Shown: positions 1 to 12,145 of the stretch, piece by piece
Layout: every line of letters begins with the position of its first letter
Position numbering within the stretch: position 1 is the first letter of the stretch
DNA from: Chondrosia reniformis
Lineage: Eukaryota; Porifera; Demospongiae; Chondrillida; Chondrillidae
Assembly (NCBI GenBank): GCA_947172415.1
Contig: OX359189.1
Span: 8,136,501-8,200,500 of the forward strand
DNA: 64,000 bases
Reading direction: 5' to 3'
The notes under the pieces: model-generated
Told to the model about the DNA's origin: nothing
Databases searched by the model: none
Seen by the model: only the letters and a program-made list of their open reading frames with translations
Translations under genes and position numbers: made by a program

Positions 1-3000
1 AGTCACTTCTACAGACGTGCAGGGAAGAAACTTGCAATTTGGGGTTAGCTCACAAAAAAGCGAAATTAAAGTCATCGTGAAAATATCCTGCTATATGGTA
101 ATGACATTTCAAAATAAGGAAACAGAATACAGTGGTGAATTAGTGGGTCGAACACTTACGACTGGAACTGAAATGATTAAAAAGACAAATGTTGGAATTG
201 CTCTGGATTTGAACACATCAGAAATGAGACCTATTGCAGCACTCCCTGCATACAGGAGAGAGTGTAAAGAAATGGATTACATACCATACTTTCCAGTGTA
301 CTATAACTATTATCGTCACAGGAATACACTAAGACAGTACTTACCTATAATTACTATTATTGTCAGTACTTACTTACCTACAATACCACCGACATCAAAC
401 ATACTGGCCAACCAAGCGGACTCAAACACTGTGACTGTGTACTCGTCTGTAGACACAGGAATACAAGTATACGTACGTATATATACAGTATGCATATAGT
501 GCAGTACAGGTATACATTTATGTATGTATCTTACGTTTAGCATTCTTGATGTAGAATGGCAGCCAAAACAGAAAAGTGTAAGCGACCAACTTTGAGAAGA
601 ACAGAGCCATTGAGTATTCAATCACCCCCTAAAAGAGATATGTACGTATATAGGAAATGAATTGAGTAGAACCCTATCGTTTATGTGTCCTAGCAACAGT
701 AATGAGGCAAATATACAACTTGTACAAAACGTCACCAAAAATGAAAAAAAGTAAATTTCCTAAAAAAATTAATACAAAAATGACAACATACAAAAGGAAG
801 GCAGACTTACTGGTATACAGAATGCTCTAAAGAACCCAATGGCCTCTTGTTTTGATTCCTATTTTGTATAAAGAAGAAACAGTATCCCAAAAGCCTTCAA
901 GACTAACATGGACACCTTATCACTTCTATAAGGTCATCGCATGTGGATGTGCTCACTTGAGGTGGCACTTCATAATCTTGTATGTCATTATCTCCGTCCT
1001 CCGAGCCCCCTTTCATTAGTGGGGTAGTATCAGCAGTCACAGTAGGCTGGTTGTAAGATAAAATACAATTAAATGAGATGTACCTATACATATACGTACC
1101 TAACAACAAATGTAAATACATATTTGTGGGTATACTATAGTACTCCTTTAAAGCTATATAGTCATTTACATAAAGAGAGAGGGTCTCCAGGCTTCATTTA
1201 AACCTGATTTTATTCTGCAGACCCAATATTTACAACTTTGCACCATTTGTGGGTTGCACAAGAAATCAGCAGTTTGGATAACCTGGGTTCCATTTTGTAT
1301 ATACGTACATGTGAGCTAATCCTCTTATGGAAATACCTCAGAATTGAGAGGACGAGGTGTTACGCTGCTTCCTCCGTCATTCTGCTGATTTTGGTCAGTC
1401 TTTGGAGGAGTAAGGTCAACTAGCTCTGGCTCTGTAGGAACAGAGAGGAGGTAGGGAAGAGACTGATAGTCACATGATAGTCACATGATAGAGATTACAA
1501 AGGATTCAAGTCATAAAGATGTTTGTTAAGAAAAGTTTAAGTAACTATTCAGCTAATGTTTATGTGCCATAACTCACCAGTTGGTAAACAAAAGAAAACA
1601 ATCAGAGTCACTATAAACATAATTCCACCTGTTGACACAAAGGCCCACCCCCTATTTGGAGAGAATTACAACACTTATTTAAGATAAGAAATTTAGTTAG
1701 TTAATTAATTTTAATTTTAATCTTATATCTTTAATTTATATCATTGATCATATTTTAGTAATTTACTGTAAAGATAAGAAATTGTACTTATATTCAGCCT
1801 TTTCCAAATTATGATCAACTTTACATTTTGCATGAGCTTTGGGATAAATACAAAAGTGTAATTGCTTCAAACAAAGAGGATTTCTCCCAGTGAGCTAGTT
1901 TACAGTACTTCCATACTTCATCTGTAGCTACCGCAACAATATCTTTACACACATATTCAATTAAAAATACCATTCTTACCATCCAAAATCCTCAAAGGCT
2001 GCAGGAACTACTGTACCCACAATGTTTCCAACTGACGTGTGTGAGTTCCAAAGTCCCATTATAAAACCTCTCCTTTTGAAAGAGAAAACAAAAAGACAAC
2101 CCATAAAGAAGTATTTTGCACGCATGCACGCGCGCGCATACACACACACACACACAAGCACACAAACGCAAAACTATATACAGAACGTTTACATTGAATG
2201 TGCACTTTTAACCCACCTTCCCTTTCCAAACCAGTTGGCCATAACAGCTACCACACCCGGCCACCCTGTAGACTGAATGAGGCCTCCCAGAATCTGTATA
2301 TAGACATAGCAAATGGATGCAGTCGGCCAAGACACACTACTATAAAGTACATGTACGTAGGTAAATGGACTTACTTGTACTACAACATAGTAAGCAATAC
2401 TGTGTATTCTCAACCAGTAGCCAGCACCCAAGGCCACAGTCATGAGTACGCTACCTACAGCCATAATTAGTCAAGATTCACATTTCAGTTGCAAGATAAT
2501 AAACCCTGAAGTTACGTTTGATTATTTTAGTACTTGTTACCAAAACAGTGAGAGTTACCAAATTCAAAAATCAGCCATCAACCTGGCAGTCAAGGCAACC
2601 TATAGGCTTATACAGCAAGTACAGTCATTCCACTAAATACGTATGTACACTCCACTAAATATATGTACCCTCCACTAAATATGTATGTACAGTCCTTGTA
2701 TAATACGTATGTACACTCCTCTTACCGAGCATTCCAATGGTTAGGAAGTATCTCAGAGGAGTCCGGTCTGCTATCATTCCACTGGAGGAGGAAGAGAAGA
2801 CTATCAGCTGATATAGTGTGTATACATGTATATTCTCAGTTCATGTACGTACCTTATAAACATTGCCAGAGCGTACGCAAATAAAAACGAGTAGTCCAGT
2901 ATTCCGAGTTCAGTCTCTCCATTTGCACCATCTAAGTGAGGGCGCGGAACAAGTAGGGGAGAGTATACATATAGCTTATCATGGCTACAGAGAACAATTA

Positions 3001-3597
3001 TTTAATTAAAAGTTTTCTGATCTACAAAACATTAACAATATAATAACAACAAACATGACCCAGAGGAGAAGAGAAGGAGAATAAGAAAACTCTTGTATCC
3101 TCATCCAAATCTCTCACTAGGTTTAGTTCCCTATAGGCCTTTTACTCTAAAGTAGATGTAGCATGTAAGAAAATGGTGCTGTTAGATTATTCAAGTACGT
3201 AGCACAGAATTTACATGTGTTGACTAATTGAAAGCAGACTATAAAGCAATGCTTAATATTCTCAGCTTTCTATATACAGTTGATTTGGTTGTGTACACTT
3301 ACCGAAGGGAGGCCATCCTGCTCTGCAAGGTATAGTAGTCTCATTGATTTCCTTTCCATTCAGAAAAGATTCATTGATATGTAATCCACCCAGGGCTACT
3401 CCGCCCCCAAGAGTGACGTTTGTGTCAGGTATTGATGGGTTACAGGGAGGAGGATCCAGTATAGTCTAAGGTATGGAATGAGTCCATCACCATATACCAA
3501 CACACGTGTGTACAAGATGTACCTTTACTACACTGATGGTCTTCCTCGTCATGTGGAAACTCATATAACATAGAAAGGTCAGTACAACCACAATCAC
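1..3597 (-). CDS. SLC37-family sugar-phosphate/phosphate exchanger, 3' part off the left edge
   Basis: Major-facilitator transporter of the SLC37 (glucose-6-phosphate or glycerol-3-phosphate exchanger) family, expected in the ER membrane. Exons in coding order: 3523-3597, 3303-3465, 2853-2931, 2726-2781, 2375-2454, 2217-2293, 1980-2072, 1578-1651, 1337-1431, 957-1046, 811-858, 535-628, 378-428, 160-245 and possibly 1-87. Every join from 3523 to 160 keeps phase. Family hallmarks are clear: SFHMTRK after helix 1, a glycosylatable first loop (3303-3465), LDYSFLFAYA, DRTPLRYFLT, the long block NWFGKGRRGFIMGLWNSHTS across the 2217 and 1980 exons, then a hydrophilic central loop (1337-1046), ALFFSKLVAYTFLFWLPFYI and FDVGGIVG. 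The first coding exon is not settled: an open stretch near 3860-3960 ends in a donor but does not join in phase. The exon at 1-87 is open but weakly family-like. The family is secure; which SLC37 member is not. Confidence 0.88.
3062..3185 (+). repeat. Dispersed repeat, family 2 (copy in SLC37 intron)
   Basis: This intronic stretch matches segments near 35285-35410, 42425-42620 and, in reverse, 49390-49620 and 63530-63690. The shared block runs from CTCTTGTATCCTCATCCAAA through CTATAGGCC to GCATGTAAGAAAATGGT. It lies in both orientations across the window and so behaves as an interspersed element. This copy lacks the ribozyme-like part seen in the copies at 42.4, 49.5 and 63.6 kb. Confidence 0.7.
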
Positions 3598-4662
3598 CTG
3601 GTAACTATATCAATATAAACATGTACTATTAATATTAATGGAATGGGGTTATATAGCACATACGTAGTACGTATATCAGTATAGAGTCCCATTTCAGATG
3701 AACTATCTTATATAGCAAGTATATAGTATGTATATCAGTATAAACTATTAATATTAATGGAATGGGGTTATATAGCATAGTTATTAGTATCTAAACAATT
3801 GCCTCTATTTACAGTTGAGCTAAATAGACATTGTGTAATATAAAGTAGGAAACTCACAATATTCTTTTAACTTTCTGGTTCCTATTACATGCTCCCGAAG
3901 ACTCAAGTACCAGGGGACCCAACGGGACATTAAGAAATCTCGGACAAGATGGCATAATAAGACACTCAATCAGCTAATTGTCGTTAAACAAAAATAGAAT
4001 TCGGAGGTCCTATTGGAAAAAATTAACACGATAATATATAAACATAGGCTAACTATACTCTTATAGTAGCTTACGATTAGAAACTGTATCGTGAAAGACT
4101 TCTCTTCGTCATGATTCTCACGTGAATATACAGGGCCTTTCCGAAAGATAGAAAATTAACTTATATCATTTTATTACGTAATAATTGAAAATGGCGGACT
4201 CAAGCGAATATGTACTTATTCCAGCATGCATTTATTCCTTTAGATCTTGAACTAAATTTCCCTGCATTTCATAATTCAGAAGAGATATGGCACAAGATGT
4301 ACTAAAATAAAAAGTCCAATTTGAAATATTTACTGATTTTTCTTGACAGCTAAATACCTGTCCATTGCCATTCACAGAAGCTGAAGAGATTCAATAGATT
4401 AAAAATACCATTCATCAAAATGTGTAAAACAAAGTATATATGATGGATATTTGTCCATACTGACACCAACTTTTAGCTTGACAGTTGGTCAATATGGTCG
4501 AGGTTCAGAACTAAATCTACACATAATTCTAGCATATGTATGGTAAGAGATATAGGGCAAATTTTAATTTTAATCAAACAAGGTTCAGCACCAAATGAAT
4601 AATCTAACACACCTTTTTCAACATGCTACATCTATTATATAAAATAAAATTTTTACACTTAC
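3598..4662. other. Non-coding interval upstream of the SLC37 gene
   Basis: AT-rich sequence that should hold the SLC37 promoter and 5' exon. I see no convincing coding exon. The phrase 'taagagatatagggcaaatt' with following A/T runs occurs twice (near 4546 and 4770), so part of this interval is locally duplicated. Confidence 0.4.
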
Positions 4663-7278
4663 TAAACATTGCCTGAAACATCTCCAAGCAGGTAGAACAG
4701 CCTACTTGTTTTCCTTAAACTCTTCTTATCCTTCAAGTTGTACCAGCACACAAACTAGCCTGTAAATAAATAGTAAGAGATATAGGGCAAATTTTAATTT
4801 TAATTAAACAATATAGTATAGTATCTAAAATAGACATAAAAGTACATATTGCAAGTATTTTTATTAATTATTGGAATTATTAAAAACTATGTATAAGTTG
4901 CAATTAATAAAAAATATGTAGAATTTTTCAGATAATATAGAGTCTTATTAGGTTTTATCTGACAAGTTTAGAAACAAAAAATGACTGTTCAAACAACAAA
5001 GTTTGTTCTTTAAAAATTGCATGATTGAGCAATGCCTACACTGTATTAATTGCCCCATATGCCTTCCTCTTTCCTTTAAGTAATGGATAATATAATATAT
5101 ATATAGATGTTCCACTGTACTTTACCAAACCATCTGTATGTATATATCTATGTAAATATGTACCTAAATGTATTTAAAGGTATAATATAAGCATATAATT
5201 TTTTTAAAACCATGCAACACGTACGTACACAGTTGGTAAATACGTAGGTAGTATAGATGTAATATACTTCTTACACATTTACATATATTCTCATAAAGTT
5301 TTGTATAAGCCTAATTGGCCAAGAATTCCTAATTGTTTTTACAGCAAATGCTTGCATGATTGTTATTCCAATTCTAATGCTGCCGCTTGGCTGTTATTCT
5401 GAAAATGAATTGCTAAATATGGCATGACTTGTGTTGAGCTTGTCCTATAACAATGCCAACTGGAACATTCTATCTCTATCTAACAGTATACTCTGTTAAA
5501 AATAGTGAGATATTCTCAACTAGATCTACTTATTGTTGCAATATTCATCACTCTTACCAAAACATAGTGTGAATATCTTACTTTCTTTTCAACAGGGTAG
5601 GCGATATCCTAAACAAACAAAAAACATTTAAAAACTGAATCTAGAAGTATAGGGATTGCAGTGCTGCAAGATAGACTGATACAAAACTTAACAAAACAAG
5701 ACATTAATTGATCCTGTGTTACGTAAGTCTAACAATACAGAAGTGGCTTTAATCATACACATCACTTCTGTGTTTGGGCACACCAAGAATGATAGGCTTT
5801 GATAGCTACACACTGTATTTTAGTTGCCCCATATACATACCTTCCTCTTCCTTTTAGGTAGTGGATAATATAATAGAGATTCCACTGTAATTCCCCTTAA
5901 CCATCTGTATGTAATATACATAATTATACATGCAAGCAATCCTTTTAATAAAACCATGCAACACATACGTATATACACAGTTGGTGAATAGGCAGTATGG
6001 ATGTAATATACTTCCTACACGTTTACATATATTCTCATAAAGTCTTGTATAAGCCTAATTAGCCAAGAATTCCTAATTGTTTTCACAGCAGGGCTATTAT
6101 TCCAATTAGTGCCACTTGGCTGTCATTCTGAAAATGAACTGCTAAATATGGCATGACTTGTGTTGAGCTTGAACCTAGTCTGCTTTGCCCCATAACATAC
6201 AATAACAGGAACATTCTAACGAAGTTCTCTAATCAGTCTACACTCTTAAAATTAAAGACTTTCTCAACTAGATGGGTATGGGGGTGTTAGTATCTTATTT
6301 AAACTGGCCATGGGATGGCCACTAGCCAACATGGGCTACCATTAAGGTACCCAGTGAATCTACTTATTGTGGCAATATTCATCAGTTTTACCATGAAGTC
6401 ATACTTGAATATCTCACTTTCTATTTAACTGTACATGTGTAGGCAATCATAAACAAAAAAACAAGTAAAACAAGTAAAACAAAACGTTTAAAAACTGAAT
6501 CTAGAATTAAGTATAGGGATGGCAAGATAGACCAGCACATCTTCAAAAAATAACACGCATAATAATAAAGTTTAAGTGTTATAATCCTAAGAAAGAAACA
6601 AGTATCAGAAATGGACCTATTGCTGCAACTGGTTAACCATTTTTTCAAGATCGATGATCAAAGCATGCTTAAAAGTATGTACAAATGACTGCAAATAATC
6701 AAACGTAACCAAAGTTGCTTTTTTGCTGATTAATCAATTGAATAGGGCAGTCATGTTTAAGTGTTTCATACAGTTTGACAGTAGCTATGAAACGTTTTGG
6801 GATTCCTTTGGTTAGTACCATAAATATAATTCCTTCAGAAATTTAAAACAAAACTTATAGTAGCTAGATCCTAAGAACGAACATGTACTTTCATTGGCCT
6901 GGACTGAGATAGATAACTCTAAAAACAATTCAATGATTCCAGTCTGACTTGAAGGAAAATTATCAAAGTATACAAGTATAATTACCATGACAACAGCCTG
7001 AAAGTGTACATAATTGATCAAGTGTTTTAACTAGTTGGTCTGGACTTGTCATACACATACAATGTAGCTACATACAGCGTAGTTTTGGTAAAATACGACT
7101 CCCATCATTTCGTCCACTATCAATTTCTCAGTCAAAATCTTTCAAACGACTTAAGAAGTGCTTTATTAACGCCATTGACAGTATAATGAAAGCTGGGAAT
7201 GTGGTTCCTAAACAATTGTAATCGCAAAAGTAAAAAATTTAATAAAGCCGTACCTTCACTTAACTTGACGGCTGCCAT
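4663..7278 (-). CDS. Candidate small minus-strand gene, three possible exons
   Basis: I do not recognise this gene and the model is weak. Three stretches look like exons. 7254-7278 has ATG in the context AAGATGGCAGCC, encodes MAAVKLSE and ends at a GTACGG donor. 5582-5608 is bounded by a good acceptor (ttgtttag) and a GTAAGA donor and encodes DIAYPVEKK. 4663-4754 is open, encodes FVCWYNLKDKKSLRKTSRLF and nine more residues, and ends in a stop overlapping a GTAAGT donor. The phases of the first two do not agree, so at least one exon is missing or wrong. The 5582 exon lies in the left copy of a local duplication; its counterpart near 6420-6445 has decayed. No function is proposed. Confidence 0.2.
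5061..6525. repeat. Local direct duplication, about 0.6-0.7 kb, two copies
   Basis: About 5061-5655 and 5824-6525 are diverged copies of one segment. Shared landmarks in the same order: a 'ccatatgccttcctcttt'-like start, the ACAGTTGGT phrase, TTTACATATATTCTCATAAA, GTATAAGCCTAATT, AAGAATTCCTAATTG, TATGGCATGACTTGTGTTGA, AATATTCATCA and finally AAACTGAATCTAGAA. The interval between them ends in a MITE-family fragment (about 5620-5810). No open frame is shared by both copies. Confidence 0.75.
6526..7253. other. Non-coding interval
   Basis: AT-rich, with no repeat structure beyond the end of the duplicated block and no exon I can support. Frames of up to 75 codons here have no recognisable composition or motif. 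Confidence 0.4.
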
Positions 7279-7919
7279 CTTATAGATTGCGGGTGTTATT
7301 GTACACATTAGATTTTGAATTTTGCAATGCTCACTATAAAATGTAGCACTTAAATTGGTAAATTGAAAGAGTTACAATGTCAAATATATATTTGTACATG
7401 TATAGGCATTACGAAAGCTACAAAGATGCAACATTTTGTAACTTTCTTACGAGCTTATAAACGATCTGTAAACTGCTCCATCTTAATATATACAAGCATG
7501 GTCTCATTGTCTCCGAATGTTAAGTCTGCATGTAGGTATATACAGCAGGAGTACGTACCTATAGAGTAAAAGGTGCATATACCAAACTGTCTTAATGTTT
7601 GATTTTCTGCGATGCATATGGCTTATAGAATGTTCTATTATAACTTGCTATAACTTGCTCTAGATCTGTGTGGTGTTCGATTGCAATTGATTACATGTTG
7701 TTGTACTGGGTACAATAGATATATACTAAGGAAGAATGAATCTATAGAGAAGTTCGTGGCTGAGCTGTTGTGATTTTCGCCTGAAGATGTTCTTTCTATG
7801 GAGGAAGGTTTTGCTAAGCTGTTTTTGATTATTCTTTGCTGAATAGCTGAATGGATGTACTACACGTACTCATTGTTCTCGAACTTGCCACCAGAAGATC
7901 GATCGCAAAAAAGTCGTTT
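7279..7919. other. Non-coding interval
   Basis: AT-rich spacer between the candidate first exon at 7278 and the GC-rich island at about 7930. I see no gene or structured repeat. Confidence 0.4.
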
Positions 7920-8442
7920 ATTATAAATAGACCATAGCAAATTTCATTCTTTGGCCTTCGGGCCCCACTCCGTTCCAGCGCCGGAGTATACGGTTCGCCA
8001 GCCTCCGGGAATTTGGTGCGACAACCATGGCTTGGAGTACGGTCATGGGACCATGTGCTGCTGAAGGATCTGAGGTTTCTCTGAGGGGGATGGTCTTCTC
8101 CAATATGGCCTAGGATCCGGGGTTGTTCCTCCCTACAAACTCGCCTTTGTGCGTTTGTTCTCCCAAAGATCGAGGCTGATGGTCTGGAAGCAGTGCGTGG
8201 GACCAGTACCCACCGACTCGGCGAAGAGAAGCTCTGACCGGAGTCCCTGTTTTAGGCAGCCCGTTTTAAGGTAATTGCATTGCATACACCACTGGCATTT
8301 GCATACACTTGGAATTTGGTTATCATTGGGGCATTTTACAAACGTCTGCATTGGTTTACACAGGAAATTTGGATGTGTATATTGACAGTAAGATTTTGTG
8401 TATGTGATTTAAGGGTAATATAAATGTAGACTGAAGGTAAGT

Positions 8443-8860
8443 TTGACATTTTCAAAATTTACATTTTTCAAGATTTGCATTTTTCAAGATTTGCATTTTT
8501 CAAGATTTGCATTTTTCAAGATTTGCATTTTTCAAGATTTGCATTTTTCAAGATTTGCATTTTCAAGATTTGCATTTCGTAAGATTTTGTGTATGTATTT
8601 TAAGGGTAGTATATATGTGGAGTTAAGGTAAGTTTGACACTTTTCAAGATTTGCATTTTTCAAGATTTGCATTTTTCAAGATTTGCATTTTTCAAGATTT
8701 GCATTTTTCAAGATTTGCATTTTCAAGATTTGCATTTCGTAAGATTTTGTGTATGTATTTTAAGGGTAGTATATATGTGGAGTTAAGGTAAGTTTGACAC
8801 TTTTCAAGATTTGCATTTTTTCAAGATTTGCATTTGTCATTTTTTCAAGATTTGCCATTT
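8443..8860 (+). repeat. 17-bp tandem array in a higher-order repeat
   Basis: The unit TTTTTCAAGATTTGCA repeats about seven times from 8455 and again from 8640. The two runs are separated by an identical spacer (CGTAAGATTTTGTGTATG ... GGAGTTAAGGTAAGTTTGAC) that occurs again after the second run. The spacing gives a higher-order period of roughly 160-185 bp. Confidence 0.85.
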
Positions 8861-9119
8861 TTTCTAACAATTCATCAAGATTGGCATATTTGCATTTTAA
8901 ATTTTAACAATTCATTTTGCTTTAAGAAGAAAATATTAGAATATGGTTGCAATTTCATCTTTTGAATTTAAAATAACTGCTATATTGTTATGACATATAC
9001 ATCAATTCAATGCCAGTATATTGCAAGAAACTCTTATAACTGAAAACTACAAAGGAAGAAAACATGGATAACTTTGAATGGTCACTTTCATCTTATCTAT
9101 TAAAATAACTTGGAAATTT

Positions 9120-9290
9120 CAACTCACTTGAACAGAAATATCAACTGCAACTTAACAGAAATTTAGTAATTTCCATTCAACTTGAACAATTTTTCAACTT
9201 AGAAATTTTTCAACTTAAATGAACAGAAATTTAGAAATTTCAACTCAACTCAACTCAACTTGAACAGAAATTTAACTCTTTCAAGAACAG
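9120..9290 (+). repeat. Short degenerate array of AACTTGAACAGAAAT phrases
   Basis: Irregular repeats of CAACTCAACT, TTGAACAGAAAT and TTAGAAATTT across about 170 bp. The order is scrambled, as expected from slippage. Confidence 0.6.
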
Positions 9291-9559
9291 AAAGATGCAT
9301 CAGGCATTCTTTTAAAGGTTTGACACGTTTATACGTATATGCACAGTTCAGTTCTATTATATTTTTCTACATTCTTCAGGTTCTGCACATGCAAGATTTC
9401 CATATGGTATGACAATTTTGGACTTTTCTTCTACTTTGACTTAATTGTGCTGGATGTCCGAAGTTTTTTGAAGTTGTAATTTTGAACTGGCTGCCCTGAT
9501 TCCAATTTTGACTTGCTACTGAGCTGGCAGTCCCTGGTCTGTTTTTAAGTTGACATTTT

Positions 9560-9800
9560 GAGCTGTCTGTCTGTATGTTTTTTGAATTGCTGCTTTGAGC
9601 TGGCTGTCTGTATGGTTTTTGAATTGCTGCTTTGAGCTGGCTGTCTGTATGGTTTTTGAATTGCTGCTTTGAACTGGCTGTCTGTTCTGTTTTTTTTTGA
9701 ATTGCCGCTTTGAGCTGGCTGCCTGTTCTGTTTTTTTGAATTGCCGCTTTGAGCTGGCTGCCTGTTCTGTTTTTTTGAATTGCCGCTTGGAGCTGGATTG
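9560..9800 (-). repeat. 41-46-bp tandem array
   Basis: Five to six units, each built of TTTTGAATTGCYGCTTTGA and GCTGGCTGYCTGTNYTG with a variable T run. All three minus-strand frames stay open because the unit lacks stop codons on that strand. The predicted Gln/Lys/Ser-rich proteins are therefore repeat artefacts. Confidence 0.85.
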
Positions 9801-10154
9801 CAACAGTTTGTTTGATTTGCCTTTTGTATTGCAACAGTTTTCTCATGATCAGACATTAATTGGTATTTGGTATTATTACACTAAGCAAGATTGGTATTTT
9901 GGCATTTTTGCATTAATGTCTTTAAGACATTAATTTTGGTATAAATATTCAGCAAGATTGGCAATTTCAGGAAGAAAACATGGAGGACTTTGAATATAGT
10001 CACTTAATTTCATCTTTGAAATTTAAAATAACTAATTCCAACTTCAACTTAGTGCCACGCAGTAACAAGAAATAAAATCACAAAACTTACAAGTAAACTC
10101 TAAAGATAGTAGGTCAGTTAAAATGGAAAAATTAAACTTCAGAACAGAAAGATA

Positions 10155-10410
10155 CATTAAGTCAATTTAACTTCCAAACGCATCAAGTCAATTTAACTTC
10201 CAAACGCATCAAGTCAATTTAACTTCAGCATCAAGTCAATTTAACTTCAGAACGCATCAAGTCAATTTAACTTCAGAACTCATCAAGTCAATTTAACTTC
10301 AGAACGCATCAAGTCAATTTAACTTCAGAACGCATCAAGTCAATTTAACTTCAGAACGCATCAAGTCAATTTAACTTCAGACACATCAAGTCAATTTAAC
10401 TTCAGAACAG
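10155..10410 (+). repeat. 26-bp tandem array
   Basis: About nine head-to-tail units of CATCAAGTCAATTTAACTTC followed by AGAACG or a variant, with one unit shortened to 18 bp. The units are nearly identical, so the expansion is recent. Confidence 0.9.
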
Positions 10411-11400
10411 AAAAGACATCGAGCAACCAGCTGGATCTTTGTCATGAAGGTTTGACATATTTATATTTTTTTCAGTTGCATGTATTATAGTATGTTTTAC
10501 ATTCTTAGACTACAGGTTCTGCAAGGTTAATTTATATTTGACCTGGCAAATTTTCTACTTTTCTCTTCTACTTTGAGCTGGATATCATAGTGGATTTTGC
10601 AAATTTCAGCTGGAAGCTCCAAATTTCATCTCTGAATGTAAAATTACATTCTTCGTACATGATGTAATGCCAGGAGCAAGAGTAAAAATAACAATTAGTT
10701 ATATCAGCAGTCTTTTGAAGGTTTGCCATATTTATATGTACAATAATTATTCAGTTGTATTTATAGTATCTCCTACATTCCACAGGTTACTTTTGCATGG
10801 ATTCATTTTAGTTCCTGACTATACTTCATCTACTTTCATCCATTTTCGGACTTGTCATTTTGAGCTGGTAGTTCCTGTTCCTGGTCTGTTTTTGGATTTA
10901 CAACTATGAGCTTGCTTGTGGCACAATCACTTTGTGCGAGTTGCCTCTGGTCTATTTGGTCATGTTTATAGTCATTTGAGCTGGTTGTCATGCCCTATAA
11001 ATTTTCTCCTACCATGCATAGTGTGTTAGACTGTGTGCATGTGTTGTTTAACCATATTTTACTTGTATATAGCCATTATTTAGTATGATATCCTTTCCAT
11101 TCCTTTAGTGGTCCCTATCTCATACGAAGGCAGGTCTGATTTGAGGTAAAGTGACGCACTGTTCTCTGGTGCTACGCCGGTGTGTCATGATTCTCAATGA
11201 AGAAGGTTTGAGGTCCGCCAGGGTCGGGTCATTGTACACGTAGCATTTGTACCTTGATCTAGTAACTGGTCACAGGGCGGCTAGGTACGCCGAGCCGTTC
11301 CCGCGCATCTTCCTCCCCTCCTAGCTGAGAACGTGGAGCACTACTGGGCGGAGTGGGGGGCACGATGTACTCCCACCTCCGCGTGGTGTGCCCCGGATTC

Positions 11401-12145
11401 AACTTTTTCATGGTTGGAAGTTGATACTAAGAGGAGTACAAAACCAAATTGAAGATGAATTATTCTCAAGTGAGTTCAGATTCAGATTTACCAATATGTA
11501 TATAAACTCTAAATATTCTTATTTTATATTTTCTCTCTCTCACTGTATTCAGTTCATCAAAAAGTCCCTTCTTTAAAGGCTGCACTGTTTGGAGACATCT
11601 AAACTTCAATTTACCAGCTGAATAGCATATTGCACTCGCTACTGAGTGGAGAGATGCATGCAGGCTCTTTGTAAAGTAAGTTGCAGCTAGTTGTTCCAGG
11701 GTCTGTAGTTGGAAGTTTAGTCATTGTGACTTGGAATATATATGTACATTTTGTACATTAATGTTTAGCTTGCTAATATACGTATATGTTTGTCAGATTT
11801 GATTTGTTCTCGAATTTTTTTACATGTGCAGATTGAATCCATTTTGATGAAAAATGTCTAGAAACAGACTCAGTAAACTATGTAGATGAACTCACTGGAT
11901 TGTGCTTTCAAGTTTCCAACAGTGACTATATTTTAATGCTAATTTTGAATATAAACTTACATTATTTGAATGTAAACTTTCTTTTTATTTGACAAATATC
12001 CTTGTTTCAATGATCCACAATTTTGTGACTATAAAATAATTTTATGAAAAAAAATTCTTAAAGTTATCAAAACCGCTAATCTATGCATTTGTGTTTCATT
12101 ATATCATTGCGTAACGCCATACATGTTTGCACAATCGTCGTAAAT
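11401..12145. other. Intergenic interval before NFRKB
   Basis: AT-rich spacer that should contain the NFRKB promoter. No exon was found. The sequence just before the NFRKB start codon has no clear TATA box. Confidence 0.4.

Larger units (their letters stand above)
7920..11400. repeat. Composite block of nested tandem arrays between two GC-rich islands
   Basis: An unusual 3.5-kb block. Its edges (about 7930-8265 and 11115-11400) are clearly GC-richer than anything nearby. Inside are at least four unrelated short-period arrays, listed separately, plus larger repeated phrases. A phrase beginning GGTTTGACA and ending in ACATTCTT, CAGGTTCTGCA occurs near 9317 and 10447, with a weaker third copy near 10717. 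GAAGAAAACATGGA plus ACTTTGAAT occurs near 9056 and 9970. This suggests an ancestral unit of roughly 1.1 kb that was duplicated and then expanded by slippage. Long open frames on the minus strand over 9376-9856 come from the array and are not treated as genes. The block may be a non-autonomous element or a satellite-like locus; I cannot decide. Confidence 0.6.

Noticed and set aside
9376..9856. Gln/Lys/Ser-rich frames of 95-156 codons
   Set aside because: All three minus frames are open only because the tandem unit lacks stops; there are no splice or start signals.
10155..10410. CRISPR-like array
   Set aside because: The 26-bp units are head to tail with no unique spacers, and the host is a eukaryote.
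11115..11400. Structured RNA gene such as RNase P/MRP, U3, U1, SRP or 5S rRNA
   Set aside because: I compared remembered landmarks of each by eye and found no convincing match; an Rfam search would be decisive.
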